NCBI GenBank assembly: GCA_016928125.1
Contig: JAFGLK010000303.1
Coordinates: 1 to 19,663 of the forward strand
Length of the DNA stretch: 19,663 nucleotides
Reading direction: 5' to 3'
From: Anaerolineae bacterium
Lineage (GTDB): Bacteria; Chloroflexota; Anaerolineae; UBA1429
Shown in pieces: positions 1 to 8,187 of the stretch (positions are counted from its first letter, which is position 1; each line of letters begins with the position of its first letter). The notes beneath the pieces are model-generated. The model had not been told where the DNA came from. It was given only the letters and a program-made list of their open reading frames with translations, and did no database searches. A program made the translations under genes and the position numbers.

Positions 1-3000
1 GCATCTCCACCGCCAAAGAGAACCTGAAAGTAGCCCTGAAAGGCGCGATCAACCGCCTCCACGGTCTGGCAAAAGTCACGCTCGATGATCTCGTCCAGAT
101 CTGCGATGATTTCGTGCAGCGAGGCGATCGCGCCCTTGAGGTCCGTGATCTGCTCCTCGATGAAGGTCTGCCGCTCGAGGAGACGCTCATACTCCTGAGG
201 CGCCTCAGGGTTGATACTTCCGAGCCGCCGCATACGCGCCCGCAGTTGGCGGATCTCGTCACCCAGCCCTCGAGGCAGCTGAAGCACGTCCGGCAGCTCG
301 ATACGCTCCTCAGGCAAGCCCAGGCGTAGCTGATGCGAGATATCGTCGGGCAGATCCATGGGACCGAGCTCGGCCTCGATCTCGCGCTCCAGTGTGGTCT
401 GGCGCTCGCGCACCCGATCGCGCTCCATGTCGGCCCGCTCGCGCTCCAGCTCGACCTCATGGAGACGCTCACGGGCCACGTCGCGCTCCCGCTCCAACTG
501 CCGCTCGGCCGCCTCCAGATCCGACAAGGCCGACTGCGGCGGGCCTAGGGATGTGCGCAGCGCGGCCTGTTCTTCATGCAGCGCTGCAATCCGGAGCTCG
601 GCAGTCCGGGCTGCCTCCGCAAGCTGATCCAGCTCCAGACGCAGCGTCGCGGCCTGATTCGCCTTCTCGTCCACCTGACCCGCGATCTGCTCCAGATTGG
701 CGATGTGGCTGGCCAGGAGCCGGCGTTGGCTCTCCACCGTGCGCCGCGCCACGGCCACGCGCGTCTCCAGTTCGGCGGCCTGCCGCCGCACCGGCTCGTC
801 GCCCAGCGCGTCCAGACGCTGTCGCAGCGCGGCCACGGCCGCCGCACTCTCGGATTCCCGTTCCTCGGCCGCTGCCAGTTCCTGCTGAAGAAGGGCTACG
901 CGTTCGTCCTCGCCCTTCAATTGAGCCCGTATACCCTCGGCCCGAGAGACGAGCCACTCCGCCTCGCGCTCGCTCTGGCGCACCGCTTCTTCGTGCTCCG
1001 TCAGCGCCCGATGAGCTTGGCTGCGTTCGTCACGGATGCGAGCCAGGTCGCGCTCGACCTCGCCACGCTGCGCGCGCAACGCCTCGGCCTGCTCCTGCCG
1101 ATCCCTGCGAGCCGATTCGGCCTCCTCAAACCGCGCCCTGGCGGCCGCCAGGCGCTCAGCCAGCTCGCGCCACTCGCGCTCCTGAGCCAGCAGATTGGTG
1201 CGCTCCTCACGGCGGCCGCCGCTCAGGCTGCCGCTGGGCCGCACTTGCTCACCGTCCAGCGTCACATAGAGCGAGGCGCCGCTGCGCCGCCCCAAGAGAC
1301 GCCGGCCAGCCTCCAGATCGTTGACCACCAGAACGCGCCCGAGAAGCAGTTCAAAGGCGGGGCGCAGACGCTCATCGTAGCGCACCAGACGACTGGCCAC
1401 ACCCAGCACCTCGCTGTCGGGGGCCAGGTCGAGTGCACGGCGCGGCCGAATGGTGTCCAGCGGCAGAAACGTCGCCCAGCCGCCCCCCTCGCGCTTGAGA
1501 TACGCGATGGCAGCCGCCGCATCTTCCCAGCGCTCTGTGATGAGATTCTGGATCTGTGAGCCGAGGGCCGAGGCGATCGCCTCCTCATATTGCTGAGGCA
1601 CATGCATCAGCTCGGCCACCGTGCCGACGATGCCCTCCAGGCGCCCCTTGGCCTCCAACACGCGACGCACACCCGGCGCATAGCCGGTCAGCTCTTCGCG
1701 CAGGCGTGCCAGCAGGTCATGCCGCGCAGCCAGGCGGTCGAGCTCCCTGCGCGCCTGGCTCACAGCCTGGTCGTCGCGCTCAAGGGCCTCGGCCAGGGAG
1801 CGGATTCCCGCCTCCATCTGAGCCATCTGGCCTTCGCACCCGCGCTCTTCTGAGAGCAGTTCGGTCTCACGCGTGGCGAGCCGCAGGCGGCGCTCCTCCA
1901 GTCCCTGCCGACGCTGCGCCAAGGCCGCTTGGGTCTCTTCCATCTCGACCAACTCGCCAGCCAGCCGCCGCTGCGCCTCTGAGCCCTGCTCCAGCCGCGC
2001 GCGCAGCTGCGAAACGCTTCGAGAGATGGCCTCAAGCCCGGCCACGGATTGGTCGATGTCAGCTTGAGTGGCTCCACGCGCGGCATCCGCTCGGACCAGC
2101 CGCTGGTGGATCTCAGCCAGCTCATCCTGCGCCCGACGCAGCCCCTCCTCATGGGCGGCTAGTTCCGTCCGCGCGCTGTCGATCTCGTCCTGCAGCACAG
2201 TGCGCCGCAAGGCGAGGGCCTCGTGCTCCGCCACGAGCGCCTTCAGCTGGGCAGCGTAGAGGCGGCGACGCTCCTGAGTGACGGCCAGTTGGCGGCCCTC
2301 GCTCTCGGCCTCACGGCGCAGTTGCGCCTCCGCGTCGCGCAGCTCCTGGATGCGGGCACGAGCTCCTGTGCGTCGTGCGTCAAGCCCCGTGGCGCGCTGC
2401 TGGAAAGCGCGCATGTGCTCGCGCTGCGCCATCAGGCGCGCCTCGCAGCGCGAGACCTCAGCGATGGCCTCGCCAAGATCGTGCCTGCAACACTGCCAAT
2501 GATAGCCGTACCAGATGCGCTGCAACTCGCGCAGGTCCTGCTCGAGCAGCAGATACTCTTCAGCGCGCTCCGCTTGGCGGCGAAGCCGGCCTGCCCGCGG
2601 CCGCAGATCAGCGAGGATATCTCCAGCACGCTCCAGGTTGTGCTCTGTCTCCTCCATGCGACGCAGCGCCTCGCTGCGCTTGCGCAGATGGGGACCGATG
2701 CCCGCGGCCTCCTCGAACAGCGCCCGGCGGGCCTCGGGGCGCAATGCCAGGGCCTCATCCACCAGGCCCTGGCCGATGACCGTATAGGTGCTGCGAGCCA
2801 GCCCGGCCCCACCCAGGATGTCGAGAATGTCACGCAGGCGCACGCGCTGGCCGTTGAGGAGGTATTCGTTCTCGCCGGAGCGATAGGCGCGCCGACCGAC
2901 GGTGACCTCGGTATAATCCACGGGGAGCGAGCCATCGGCATTGTCGAGGGTGATGAGGACCTCGGCCATACCCAGGCGCGAGCGGCGCCGGCTGCCGGCA

Positions 3001-3197
3001 AAGATCATGTCGGAGGTGGTATCGGCGCGAAGCAGACGAAAGCTCTGCTCGCCCATGACCCAACGAATGGCATCCGCGATGTTGCTCTTGCCGCTGCCAT
3101 TGGGTCCCACAATGGCCGTGATGCCCTGGCCGAACTCGAACACGGCCCGGCTAGCGAAGCTCTTGTAGCCATAGAGCTCAAGGCGTTTCAGGCGCAT
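1..3197 (-). CDS. smc: Chromosome segregation ATPase SMC (3' end outside window)
   Basis: SMC proteins form the coiled-coil core of bacterial condensin and work with ScpA and ScpB to compact and segregate the chromosome. The frame is open from ATG at 3197 to the window edge, giving 1065 codons. The N-terminus has the SMC head: MRLKRLELYGYKSFA, Walker A GPNGSGKS at residues 31-38, and the Q-loop region near YTVIGQGLVDEAL. A long Glu/Arg/Leu/Ala-rich coiled coil follows. The hinge lies at about residues 505-655, with a Gly-rich SGSLSGGRR at its end, and a second coiled coil runs to the edge. The usual length is about 1,170-1,200 residues, so only the C-terminal head half (ABC signature and Walker B) is missing, cut by the window. 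The start overlaps the end of rnc by 10 bp, which suggests translational coupling. No frameshift is seen. Confidence 0.96.
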   Translation of the reverse strand, partial: MRLKRLELYGYKSFASRAVFEFGQGITAIVGPNGSGKSNIADAIRWVMGEQSFRLLRADTTSDMIFAGSRRRSRLGMAEVLITLDNADGSLPVDYTEVTVGRRAYRSGENEYLLNGQRVRLRDILDILGGAGLARSTYTVIGQGLVDEALALRPEARRALFEEAAGIGPHLRKRSEALRRMEETEHNLERAGDILADLRPRAGRLRRQAERAEEYLLLEQDLRELQRIWYGYHWQCCRHDLGEAIAEVSRCEARLMAQREHMRAFQQRATGLDARRTGARARIQELRDAEAQLRREAESEGRQLAVTQERRRLYAAQLKALVAEHEALALRRTVLQDEIDSARTELAAHEEGLRRAQDELAEIHQRLVRADAARGATQADIDQSVAGLEAISRSVSQLRARLEQGSEAQRRLAGELVEMEETQAALAQRRQGLEERRLRLATRETELLSEERGCEGQMAQMEAGIRSLAEALERDDQAVSQARRELDRLAARHDLLARLREELTGYAPGVRRVLEAKGRLEGIVGTVAELMHVPQQYEEAIASALGSQIQNLITERWEDAAAAIAYLKREGGGWATFLPLDTIRPRRALDLAPDSEVLGVASRLVRYDERLRPAFELLLGRVLVVNDLEAGRRLLGRRSGASLYVTLDGEQVRPSGSLSGGRREERTNLLAQEREWRELAERLAAARARFEEAESARRDRQEQAEALRAQRGEVERDLARIRDERSQAHRALTEHEEAVRQSEREAEWLVSRAEGIRAQLKGEDERVALLQQELAAAEERESESAAAVAALRQRLDALGDEPVRRQAAELETRVAVARRTVESQRRLLASHIANLEQIAGQVDEKANQAATLRLELDQLAEAARTAELRIAALHEEQAALRTSLGPPQSALSDLEAAERQLERERDVARERLHEVELERERADMERDRVRERQTTLEREIEAELGPMDLPDDISHQLRLGLPEERIELPDVLQLPRGLGDEIRQLRARMRRLGSINPEAPQEYERLLERQTFIEEQITDLKGAIASLHEIIADLDEIIERDFCQTVEAVDRAFQGYFQVLFGGGD

Positions 3198-3931
3198 CCG
3201 GTCTCCAATTCGCCACCTCTGGGGCGCTCTACGCAGCGTGCCAGGGCCGCCTCGGCAGAGGCCTGCTCGGCGGCCTGCTTGCTGCTACCTGTGCCTTCGC
3301 CCCAGACCTCCTGCTTGACGGAGACTCGGGCCGTGAAACGCTTGGCGTGGTCTGGCCCTTCCTCGTGCACAATGCGATAGTGCGGCGTGGCCCGCAGGTG
3401 CGCCTGGGTGTACTCCTGTAACAAGCTCTTGGGGTCCCTGAGGGCTCGGGCCGCGTCGATCTCCTGCGCGTGCCGCTCCAGGAATCCACGCACAAAGCGC
3501 CGCGCCAGATCGATTCCCTGGTCCCGGTAGATGGCGCCAACCAGCGCCTCAAAGGCGGCGCAGAGGTTCGCAGGTCGGGCCCGGCCTCCACTGCCTTCCT
3601 CGCCCCGGCCCAGCCGCAGGAAGGCCCCCAGGTGGATCTCGCGCGCCAATCGAGCCAGGCCCGACGTCTGCACAAGCCGTGCGCGGATGCTGGTCAACTC
3701 GCCCTCACGCGCATCAGAATAGCGCGCAAAGAGCCACTCGCCCACCACAAAGTCCAGAATCGCATCGCCCAGGAACTCGAGGCGCTGACTGTCTGCGAAC
3801 TGCACCTCAGGGTTCTCGTTCACATACGAGCTGTGGGTGAGCGCCTCCTCGAGCAGAGAGGGGTCCTTGAAGGTGACCCCTATCTCCTGCTCGGCTCGAC
3901 CTACATCCCAGCTTTCCGCGTTGCGTGACAT
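3188..3931 (-). CDS. rnc: Ribonuclease III
   Basis: RNase III is a dimeric endonuclease that cuts double-stranded RNA, including rRNA precursors. From ATG 3931 the product has 247 residues. The catalytic domain comes first, with signature QRLEFLGDAIL (E52, D56), then the second helix LCAAFEALVGAIY (E128). The dsRNA-binding domain spans about 167-236 (DPKSLLQEYTQAH through GTGSSKQAAEQASAEAAL). In the E. coli enzyme the acidic residue three before the last catalytic Glu is Asp114; here it is Ala125 (GCC at 3557-3559). The conserved Glu38 position is Gln49. Start choice: the frame extends to GTG at 3970 and has another ATG at 3940, but only ATG 3931 has a purine-rich GGGGA about 8 nt upstream. 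It follows aspS by 75 bp (36 bp if GTG 3970 is used) and overlaps smc. The family is certain; full activity is not. Confidence 0.93.
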   Translation of the reverse strand: MSRNAESWDVGRAEQEIGVTFKDPSLLEEALTHSSYVNENPEVQFADSQRLEFLGDAILDFVVGEWLFARYSDAREGELTSIRARLVQTSGLARLAREIHLGAFLRLGRGEEGSGGRARPANLCAAFEALVGAIYRDQGIDLARRFVRGFLERHAQEIDAARALRDPKSLLQEYTQAHLRATPHYRIVHEEGPDHAKRFTARVSVKQEVWGEGTGSSKQAAEQASAEAALARCVERPRGGELETGCA

Positions 3932-4006
3932 AGCCTGCATCCCCAGCACAAAGGTCGGACGGGAGCCCACTGGCCGACGACCTGATCCAGCGTTCCGCGC
4001 CCGTGT

Positions 4007-5767
4007 CTACAGATCGAGCTTGATGTGCAGCTCGCGCAGTTGCTTCTCACTCACAGGCGAGGGCGCCTGGGTCATCAGATCCACGGCGCTCTGCGTCTTG
4101 GGGAAAGCGATCACTTCGCGGATGTTGGGCTCGCCCGCGAGGAGCATCACCAGGCGGTCGATGCCCGGCGCGATGCCCCCATGGGGCGGCGCGCCATACT
4201 CAAAGGCCTCCAGAAGATGCCCGAACTGCGCCTGGGCCTCCTGCTCGCTGAGGCCGATGGCGCGAAACATGCGGCTCTGCACATCGCGGCGATGGATACG
4301 GATGCTCCCACCGCCGATCTCATACCCGTTGGCCACAATATCGTAGGCTTTGGCGCGCACCTTACCCGGCTCGGTCTCCAGCAGATGGAGGTCCTCGTCA
4401 AAGGCCGCCGTAAAGGGGTGATGCACGGCCGACCAGCGCCCCTCTTCGTCATCCCATTCGAGCAGCGGGAACTCGGTGATCCAGGCAAAACCCAACACGT
4501 CGTCGTCGGTCAGCTTGAGCCGCCGCCCCAACTCCAGACGCAGGGCGCCCAAGGCCTGGGCCACTACCATCGGTTGGTCCGCCACGATGAGCACCAAGTC
4601 GCCCGGTCGGGCGCCCATGCGCTCGAGGATGGCGTCCTGTTCCTCCGGGCTCAGGAACTTGGCGATCGGCGAGCGCAGGCCGTCGCCGAGGACGGCGATC
4701 CAGGCCAGGCCCTGGGCGCCAAAGGTCTTGGCCAGCTCGGCCAACTCATCGAGTTGGCGCCGCGTGTAGCCGCCGCAGCCCTGGGCGCAGATCGCCTTGA
4801 CCTGTCCGCCGCCGGCGATGGTCTCCCGAAACACGCGGAATTCGCAATCCGCCAGCAAGTCGGAGAGATCGGTCAGGAACATCTCAAAACGGATATCGGG
4901 CCTGTCGCTCCCATAGCGCGCCATGGCCTCGGCCCAGGTGAAGCGAGGCATCGGAGTGTACAACAGCCGCTTGTGGGTTACGGCCGGCACCAGTTCGGTC
5001 AAGAGCCCCTCGATCAACTGGAGGATGTCCTCCTGGTCGATGAAGGACATCTCCAGGTCGAGCTGGGTGAACTCGGGCTGGCGATCGGCGCGCTGATCCT
5101 CGTCGCGGAAGCAGCGGGCGATCTGAAAGTAGCGCTCCAGGCCGGCCACCATCAGCAATTGCTTGAGCTGCTGTGGCGATTGGGGCAGGGCATAGAAGCG
5201 CCCTGGGTGCAGTCGGCTGGGCACCACATAGTCGCGCGCCCCCTCGGGCGTGCTCTTGATCAGAATGGGCGTCTCGATCTCGACAAAGCCCCGCTCCGCG
5301 AGGTAGTCTCGAATAAAGCGCACCACCTCATGACGCAGCACCAGGTTGCGCTGCATGCGTTCGCGCCGCAGGTCGAGGTAGCGGTAGCGCAGACGCAGAG
5401 CCTCATCTACCTCGCCCTCCTCGTTGATGTAGAAGACGGGCGTCTTGGCCTCGCTGAGGATCTCAAGCTGATCCGCCACCACCTCGATGTCGCCCGTGGC
5501 GAGCTGGGGGTTGTGCATGCCCGCCGGGCGCTCTGCGACCACGCCGCTCACCTGCACCACGAACTCGTTGCGCAGCCGCGCTGCCTTGTCGTGTGCATCC
5601 TGCGACACGGCGGGATTGAACACGGCCTGGGTGATCCCCCAACGGTCGCGCACATCGATAAAGATGAGATTGCCGTGATCGCGCCGGCGATGTACCCAGC
5701 CAGCCAGGGTCACACGCGCGCCTACATCGGCGCTTCGCAGTTCGCCACAGGTATGCGTCTTGAGCAT
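4007..5767 (-). CDS. aspS: Aspartyl-tRNA synthetase, predicted non-discriminating
   Basis: AspRS charges tRNA-Asp with aspartate. The 586-residue product has the bacterial layout: an N-terminal OB-fold anticodon-binding domain ([20 protein letters not shown]), class II motif 1 near [10 protein letters not shown], motif 2 [18 protein letters not shown], the GAD insertion, and motif 3 [18 protein letters not shown]. Residue 31 is His, and a Gly follows in PAGMHNPQL. In Pseudomonas aeruginosa His31 and Gly82 mark AspRS enzymes that also charge tRNA-Asn, so this enzyme is inferred to be non-discriminating and would need GatCAB to make Asn-tRNA. Start: ATG 5767 lies 5 nt after GGAGGAAG; a GTG 15 nt upstream (5782) overlaps that Shine-Dalgarno and is rejected. 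It is first in an aspS-rnc-smc unit, about 100 nt downstream of a TATAAT promoter. Confidence 0.97.
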   Translation of the reverse strand: MLKTHTCGELRSADVGARVTLAGWVHRRRDHGNLIFIDVRDRWGITQAVFNPAVSQDAHDKAARLRNEFVVQVSGVVAERPAGMHNPQLATGDIEVVADQLEILSEAKTPVFYINEEGEVDEALRLRYRYLDLRRERMQRNLVLRHEVVRFIRDYLAERGFVEIETPILIKSTPEGARDYVVPSRLHPGRFYALPQSPQQLKQLLMVAGLERYFQIARCFRDEDQRADRQPEFTQLDLEMSFIDQEDILQLIEGLLTELVPAVTHKRLLYTPMPRFTWAEAMARYGSDRPDIRFEMFLTDLSDLLADCEFRVFRETIAGGGQVKAICAQGCGGYTRRQLDELAELAKTFGAQGLAWIAVLGDGLRSPIAKFLSPEEQDAILERMGARPGDLVLIVADQPMVVAQALGALRLELGRRLKLTDDDVLGFAWITEFPLLEWDDEEGRWSAVHHPFTAAFDEDLHLLETEPGKVRAKAYDIVANGYEIGGGSIRIHRRDVQSRMFRAIGLSEQEAQAQFGHLLEAFEYGAPPHGGIAPGIDRLVMLLAGEPNIREVIAFPKTQSAVDLMTQAPSPVSEKQLRELHIKLDL

Positions 5768-5825
5768 CGCCACTTCCTCCACCTGGGGTGTTGGCCCGGC
5801 AGCGTGCGCCGGCGGTCACCGACAC

Positions 5826-5858
5826 GCGGCCAGCTCGACTGGCGGCCAGCATGGCCGC
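5826..5858 (-). promoter_or_regulatory. Overlapping hairpins in the aspS mRNA leader
   Basis: Just downstream of the predicted aspS transcription start, the leader has a 7-bp perfect hairpin (GCGGCCA at 5842-5848 with TGGCCGC at 5852-5858, 3-nt loop). Next to it is a 5-bp hairpin (GCCAG 5829-5833 with CTGGC 5839-5843). GCGGCCAGC occurs twice (5826-5834 and 5842-5850), so two identical arms can compete for the single complementary arm. The structure is visible in the sequence. A role in attenuation is only a possibility, and no U-tract follows. Confidence 0.35.
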
Positions 5859-5873
5859 GAACGATTGCCCTTG

Positions 5874-5901
5874 ATTATACGCGCTCTCAAGCCATCTACA
5901 A
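5874..5901 (-). promoter_or_regulatory. Predicted sigma-70-type promoter of aspS-rnc-smc
   Basis: On the minus strand a perfect TATAAT lies at 5879-5874. A weak -35, TTGTAG, lies at 5901-5896, 16 bp away (TTTGTA would give 17 bp). Transcription would start near 5867, leaving a leader of about 100 nt before the aspS ATG. It sits in a small AT-rich patch of otherwise GC-rich DNA. The -10 is strong; the -35 is not. Confidence 0.6.
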
Positions 5902-6059
5902 AACACCTGGGCCAATTCCGCCTCTGGGTTGTCCTCGGATGGGGCCCCTGCTGAGACCCACTCGCCGGAGCCCTGAGAAGCCCTGCCGCCTCTCAGAGAC
6001 CGACATCGCACAAGCAGCCTCATCGCGGCCGCCGCGGCGCAGGCCTCAGGGCTCGCAGC

Positions 6060-6090
6060 TTGGACAATATACTCTGTATACTATGTGTAC
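6060..6090. repeat. AT-rich island with short direct and inverted repeats
   Basis: Within the 497-bp gap between aspS and the racemase gene there is a TATACTCTG-TATACTATG direct repeat with 9-bp period (6068-6085). It also reads as an inverted repeat TATAC-TCT-GTATA (6068-6080), followed by GTGTAC. It resembles an operator for a dimeric repressor but matches no site recognised here. On the minus strand AATATA/TACGAA could form a weak -10/-35 pair (16 bp apart). The rest of the gap (5902-6059 and 6091-6149) shows no gene or RNA. Confidence 0.3.
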
Positions 6091-6149
6091 GAAGTGGGGA
6101 GCCGTCTCAGGGATGGGACACTTTGCCGCAGCCCTGCCTCCGGTTGCTG

Positions 6150-6178
6150 TTGACAGCGGACCAGAGCGGGGATAGGCT
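6150..6178 (+). promoter_or_regulatory. Candidate promoter of the racemase gene
   Basis: A perfect -35, TTGACA, at 6150-6155 is followed after 17 bp by TAGGCT at 6173-6178, a poor -10 (3 of 6). Transcription would begin near 6185, about 80 nt before the GTG start. Spacing and position support it; the weak -10 limits confidence. Confidence 0.4.
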
Positions 6179-6264
6179 GGCACTCGCCAGGGGCTGGGAT
6201 GGGTGCCATGCGCACCGGCCAGCGGCCTGACCATGGGGGCGAACTAGCGCGAGGAGGGGGCAAA

Positions 6265-6963
6265 GTGAAAACCATCGGGCTGATCGGAGGGATGAGTTGG
6301 GAGTCGTCCATCGAGTACTATCGCCTGATCAACGAAGGTGCCCGAAGGCGATTGGGAGGCCTGCACTCTGCGCGAAGCGTGATGGTCTCGCTCGACTTTG
6401 CGGAGCTGGAGGTGCTCCAACGCAGCGGCCGCTGGGACGAGGCGGGCGACATGTTGGTCGGCGGCGCCCGGCAGGTGGAAGCCGCTGGCGCCGACATGCT
6501 CCTCATCTGCAGCAACACCATGCACTGTGTTGCCCCTCAGGTCGAGGCGGCCATTCACGTGCCCCTGCTGCACATCGCAGACGCCACGGCGCAGCGTATC
6601 GCGGACCATGGTCTCGAGTGCATCGGGCTGCTGGGCACGCGCTTTACGATGGAGGAGGGCTTCTACAGGGGCCGCCTCGTGGAGCGCCATGGCCTGCAGG
6701 TGCTCATCCCGCCCGAGCCCGCCCGAGCGGGCATCCACCGGGTGATCTACGAGGAACTGGTGGTCGGGCGCATCGAGCCCTCGTCCAAGGCGGCCTATCT
6801 CGAGGTGATGGATGACCTGGTGGCACGTGGCGCCCAGGGGATCATCCTCGGCTGTACCGAGATCGGGCTTTTGGTGAGCCAAGAGGATACCTCCGTGCCC
6901 GTGTTCGATACCACGCGCATCCACGCGGAGGCGGCCGTCGAGCTGGCCCTGGCTCTACACTGA
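6265..6963 (+). CDS. Aspartate/glutamate racemase family protein
   Basis: Members of this PLP-independent family interconvert D- and L-amino acids with two cysteines acting as acid and base. The 232-residue product starts (V/M)KTIGLIGGMSWES, the usual family N-terminus. It carries both expected cysteines, Cys82 in LICSNTMH and Cys197 in LGCTEIGLL. The length is typical (about 230). Start: GTG 6265 is preceded by GAGGAGGGGG 4 nt upstream and matches the family's N-terminus; an in-frame ATG at 6199 adds 22 unrelated residues and has no good ribosome site. The gene stands alone behind its own candidate promoter, next to the divergent aspS. Substrate (Asp, Glu or a broad-specificity RacX type) cannot be told from the sequence. 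D-amino acids for the cell wall or signalling are the usual roles. Confidence 0.9.
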   Translation: MKTIGLIGGMSWESSIEYYRLINEGARRRLGGLHSARSVMVSLDFAELEVLQRSGRWDEAGDMLVGGARQVEAAGADMLLICSNTMHCVAPQVEAAIHVPLLHIADATAQRIADHGLECIGLLGTRFTMEEGFYRGRLVERHGLQVLIPPEPARAGIHRVIYEELVVGRIEPSSKAAYLEVMDDLVARGAQGIILGCTEIGLLVSQEDTSVPVFDTTRIHAEAAVELALALH

Positions 6964-7004
6964 CTGAGACGCTGTGACGGCCGACGAAGAGCATCCCGTT
7001 GAGC

Positions 7005-7018
7005 GCCGGGTTCCCGGC
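7005..7018. terminator. Short GC hairpin after the racemase gene
   Basis: GCCGG-GTTC-CCGGC forms a 5-bp stem with a 4-nt loop, 42 bp after the racemase stop and upstream of the next promoter. No T-run follows, so it is a weak terminator candidate judged mainly by position. Confidence 0.25.
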
Positions 7019-7036
7019 TCAGGCCTGCATCGGGGC

Positions 7037-7064
7037 TTCTCACGACGCGAATTCGTGGTACAAT
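7037..7064 (+). promoter_or_regulatory. Extended -10 promoter of the TGS GTPase gene
   Basis: TTCTCA (7037-7042, 4 of 6 against TTGACA), a 16-bp spacer and TACAAT (7059-7064) with an upstream TGG make an extended -10 promoter. Transcription would begin near 7071, giving a leader of about 47 nt. The core CGTGGTACAATGA recurs with one change upstream of the aminotransferase gene. Confidence 0.55.
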
Positions 7065-7117
7065 GAGGGCGAGCTGATAGGCAGGATATGGATCCACGCT
7101 CGAAGGGATAGGGAGCC

Positions 7118-8110
7118 ATGCCGCTGAATCTTCCACCTGAAGCGACCAAGGCGGAGCAGCGCTACCGCGAAGCCCGTTCGCCCGATGAGAAGATCGCCGC
7201 TCTGCAAGAGTTCATGAGCCTGATCCCCAAGCACAAGGGGACCGATCACCTGCGAGCTGACCTGCGCCGCAAACTGGCCCAATTGCAGGACGCATCCAAA
7301 AGCAAGAAGGGCGTCAGCCGTCACACCTCTGCGTTCCGCATCGACCGAGAGGGGGCTGGGCAGGTGGCCGTGGTCGGCCTGCCCAACACGGGCAAGTCGG
7401 CGTTGGTGCGCACCCTCACCAGCGCCGAGCCGGAGGTGTCGCCCTCGCCATACAGCACCTGGGAGCCCACCCCGGGCATGATGTTAGTCGGCGACGTCCA
7501 GGTGCAGCTCATCGACACGCCGCCCCTCAGCCGCGACTTTTCAGAGGCCGAGCTGTTCGACTTGATCCGCCGAGTCGATCTGGTTCTGCTGATCGTGGAC
7601 CTGCAAACCACGCCGGTGCAGCACTTGGAGGAAGGGATCGCGATCCTGGAGGCGCAGCGCATCGTACCTGCCCACCTCCAGGGGCGCTACAGCGAGGAGG
7701 AAGCGTCCCGGCTGCGTTTCGTGCCCTTTCTGGTGGTGGTGAACAAGGTCGACGACGACGAATCGGACGAGCTGTATGAGATCTTTTGCGCGCTCTTGGA
7801 GGACGATTGGCCACTGGTGCCCGTCTCAGCCCAGACGGGTCGCAATCTAGATGCGCTCAAGCAGGCGGTCTTCAAGGCGCTCAAGATCATCCGCATCTAC
7901 TCGAAAAAGCCGGGGGAAAAGCCTGACCTGGGCGCGCCCTTCGTGATCCACGAGGGCGCCACGTTGGAGGAGTTCGCTGGCAGCGTCCACCGCGACTTTT
8001 ACGAGCAACTCAAGACGGCGCGAATCTGGGGCCAGGACGTCTACGACGGCCAAATGGTCGCCCGCGATCACGTGCTGCATGACGGCGACATCGTGGAATT
8101 GCACATCTGA
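7118..8110 (+). CDS. DRG/Obg-type GTPase with C-terminal TGS domain
   Basis: The 330-residue product is a P-loop GTPase of the Obg-HflX group, close to the archaeal and eukaryotic DRG proteins, which act around ribosomes. Domains in order: an N-terminal helical region (1-75) with the DRG-like IPKHKGTDHL; the G domain with G1 GLPNTGKS (87-94), G3 DTPP (133-136), G4 NKVD (209-212) and G5 SAQ (237-239); and a TGS domain (about 270-330) ending GDIVELHI. G3 is DTPP rather than DxxG, so the Gly that normally senses the gamma phosphate is Pro; DTPP also occurs in this protein group. ATG 7118 follows AGGGAG at good spacing. It has its own promoter, and the next gene lies 77 bp downstream. A role in translation or ribosome assembly is inferred from the family only. 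Confidence 0.88.
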   Translation: MPLNLPPEATKAEQRYREARSPDEKIAALQEFMSLIPKHKGTDHLRADLRRKLAQLQDASKSKKGVSRHTSAFRIDREGAGQVAVVGLPNTGKSALVRTLTSAEPEVSPSPYSTWEPTPGMMLVGDVQVQLIDTPPLSRDFSEAELFDLIRRVDLVLLIVDLQTTPVQHLEEGIAILEAQRIVPAHLQGRYSEEEASRLRFVPFLVVVNKVDDDESDELYEIFCALLEDDWPLVPVSAQTGRNLDALKQAVFKALKIIRIYSKKPGEKPDLGAPFVIHEGATLEEFAGSVHRDFYEQLKTARIWGQDVYDGQMVARDHVLHDGDIVELHI

Positions 8111-8187
8111 ACCGCTGGGGCGCTTGGAGGCGGCGGTGATCCGGCTCGCCCCTTTCTACATGTCCTCGGCGCCGGGCAGGGGTCGCT

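Noticed and set aside
392..1559. Long plus-strand frames (310 and 327 residues) opposite smc
   Set aside because: They are Pro/Arg/Ala-rich mirror frames of a clear SMC coiled coil, with no domain, no ribosome site and no promoter.
2223..3380. 385-residue plus-strand frame opposite smc and the end of rnc
   Set aside because: It spans the complement of two well-supported genes and resembles no family; high G+C leaves antisense frames open.
4025..6175. 716-residue plus-strand frame opposite aspS
   Set aside because: It is the complement of a complete AspRS with all class II motifs and then runs through the promoter region; its product looks like nothing known.
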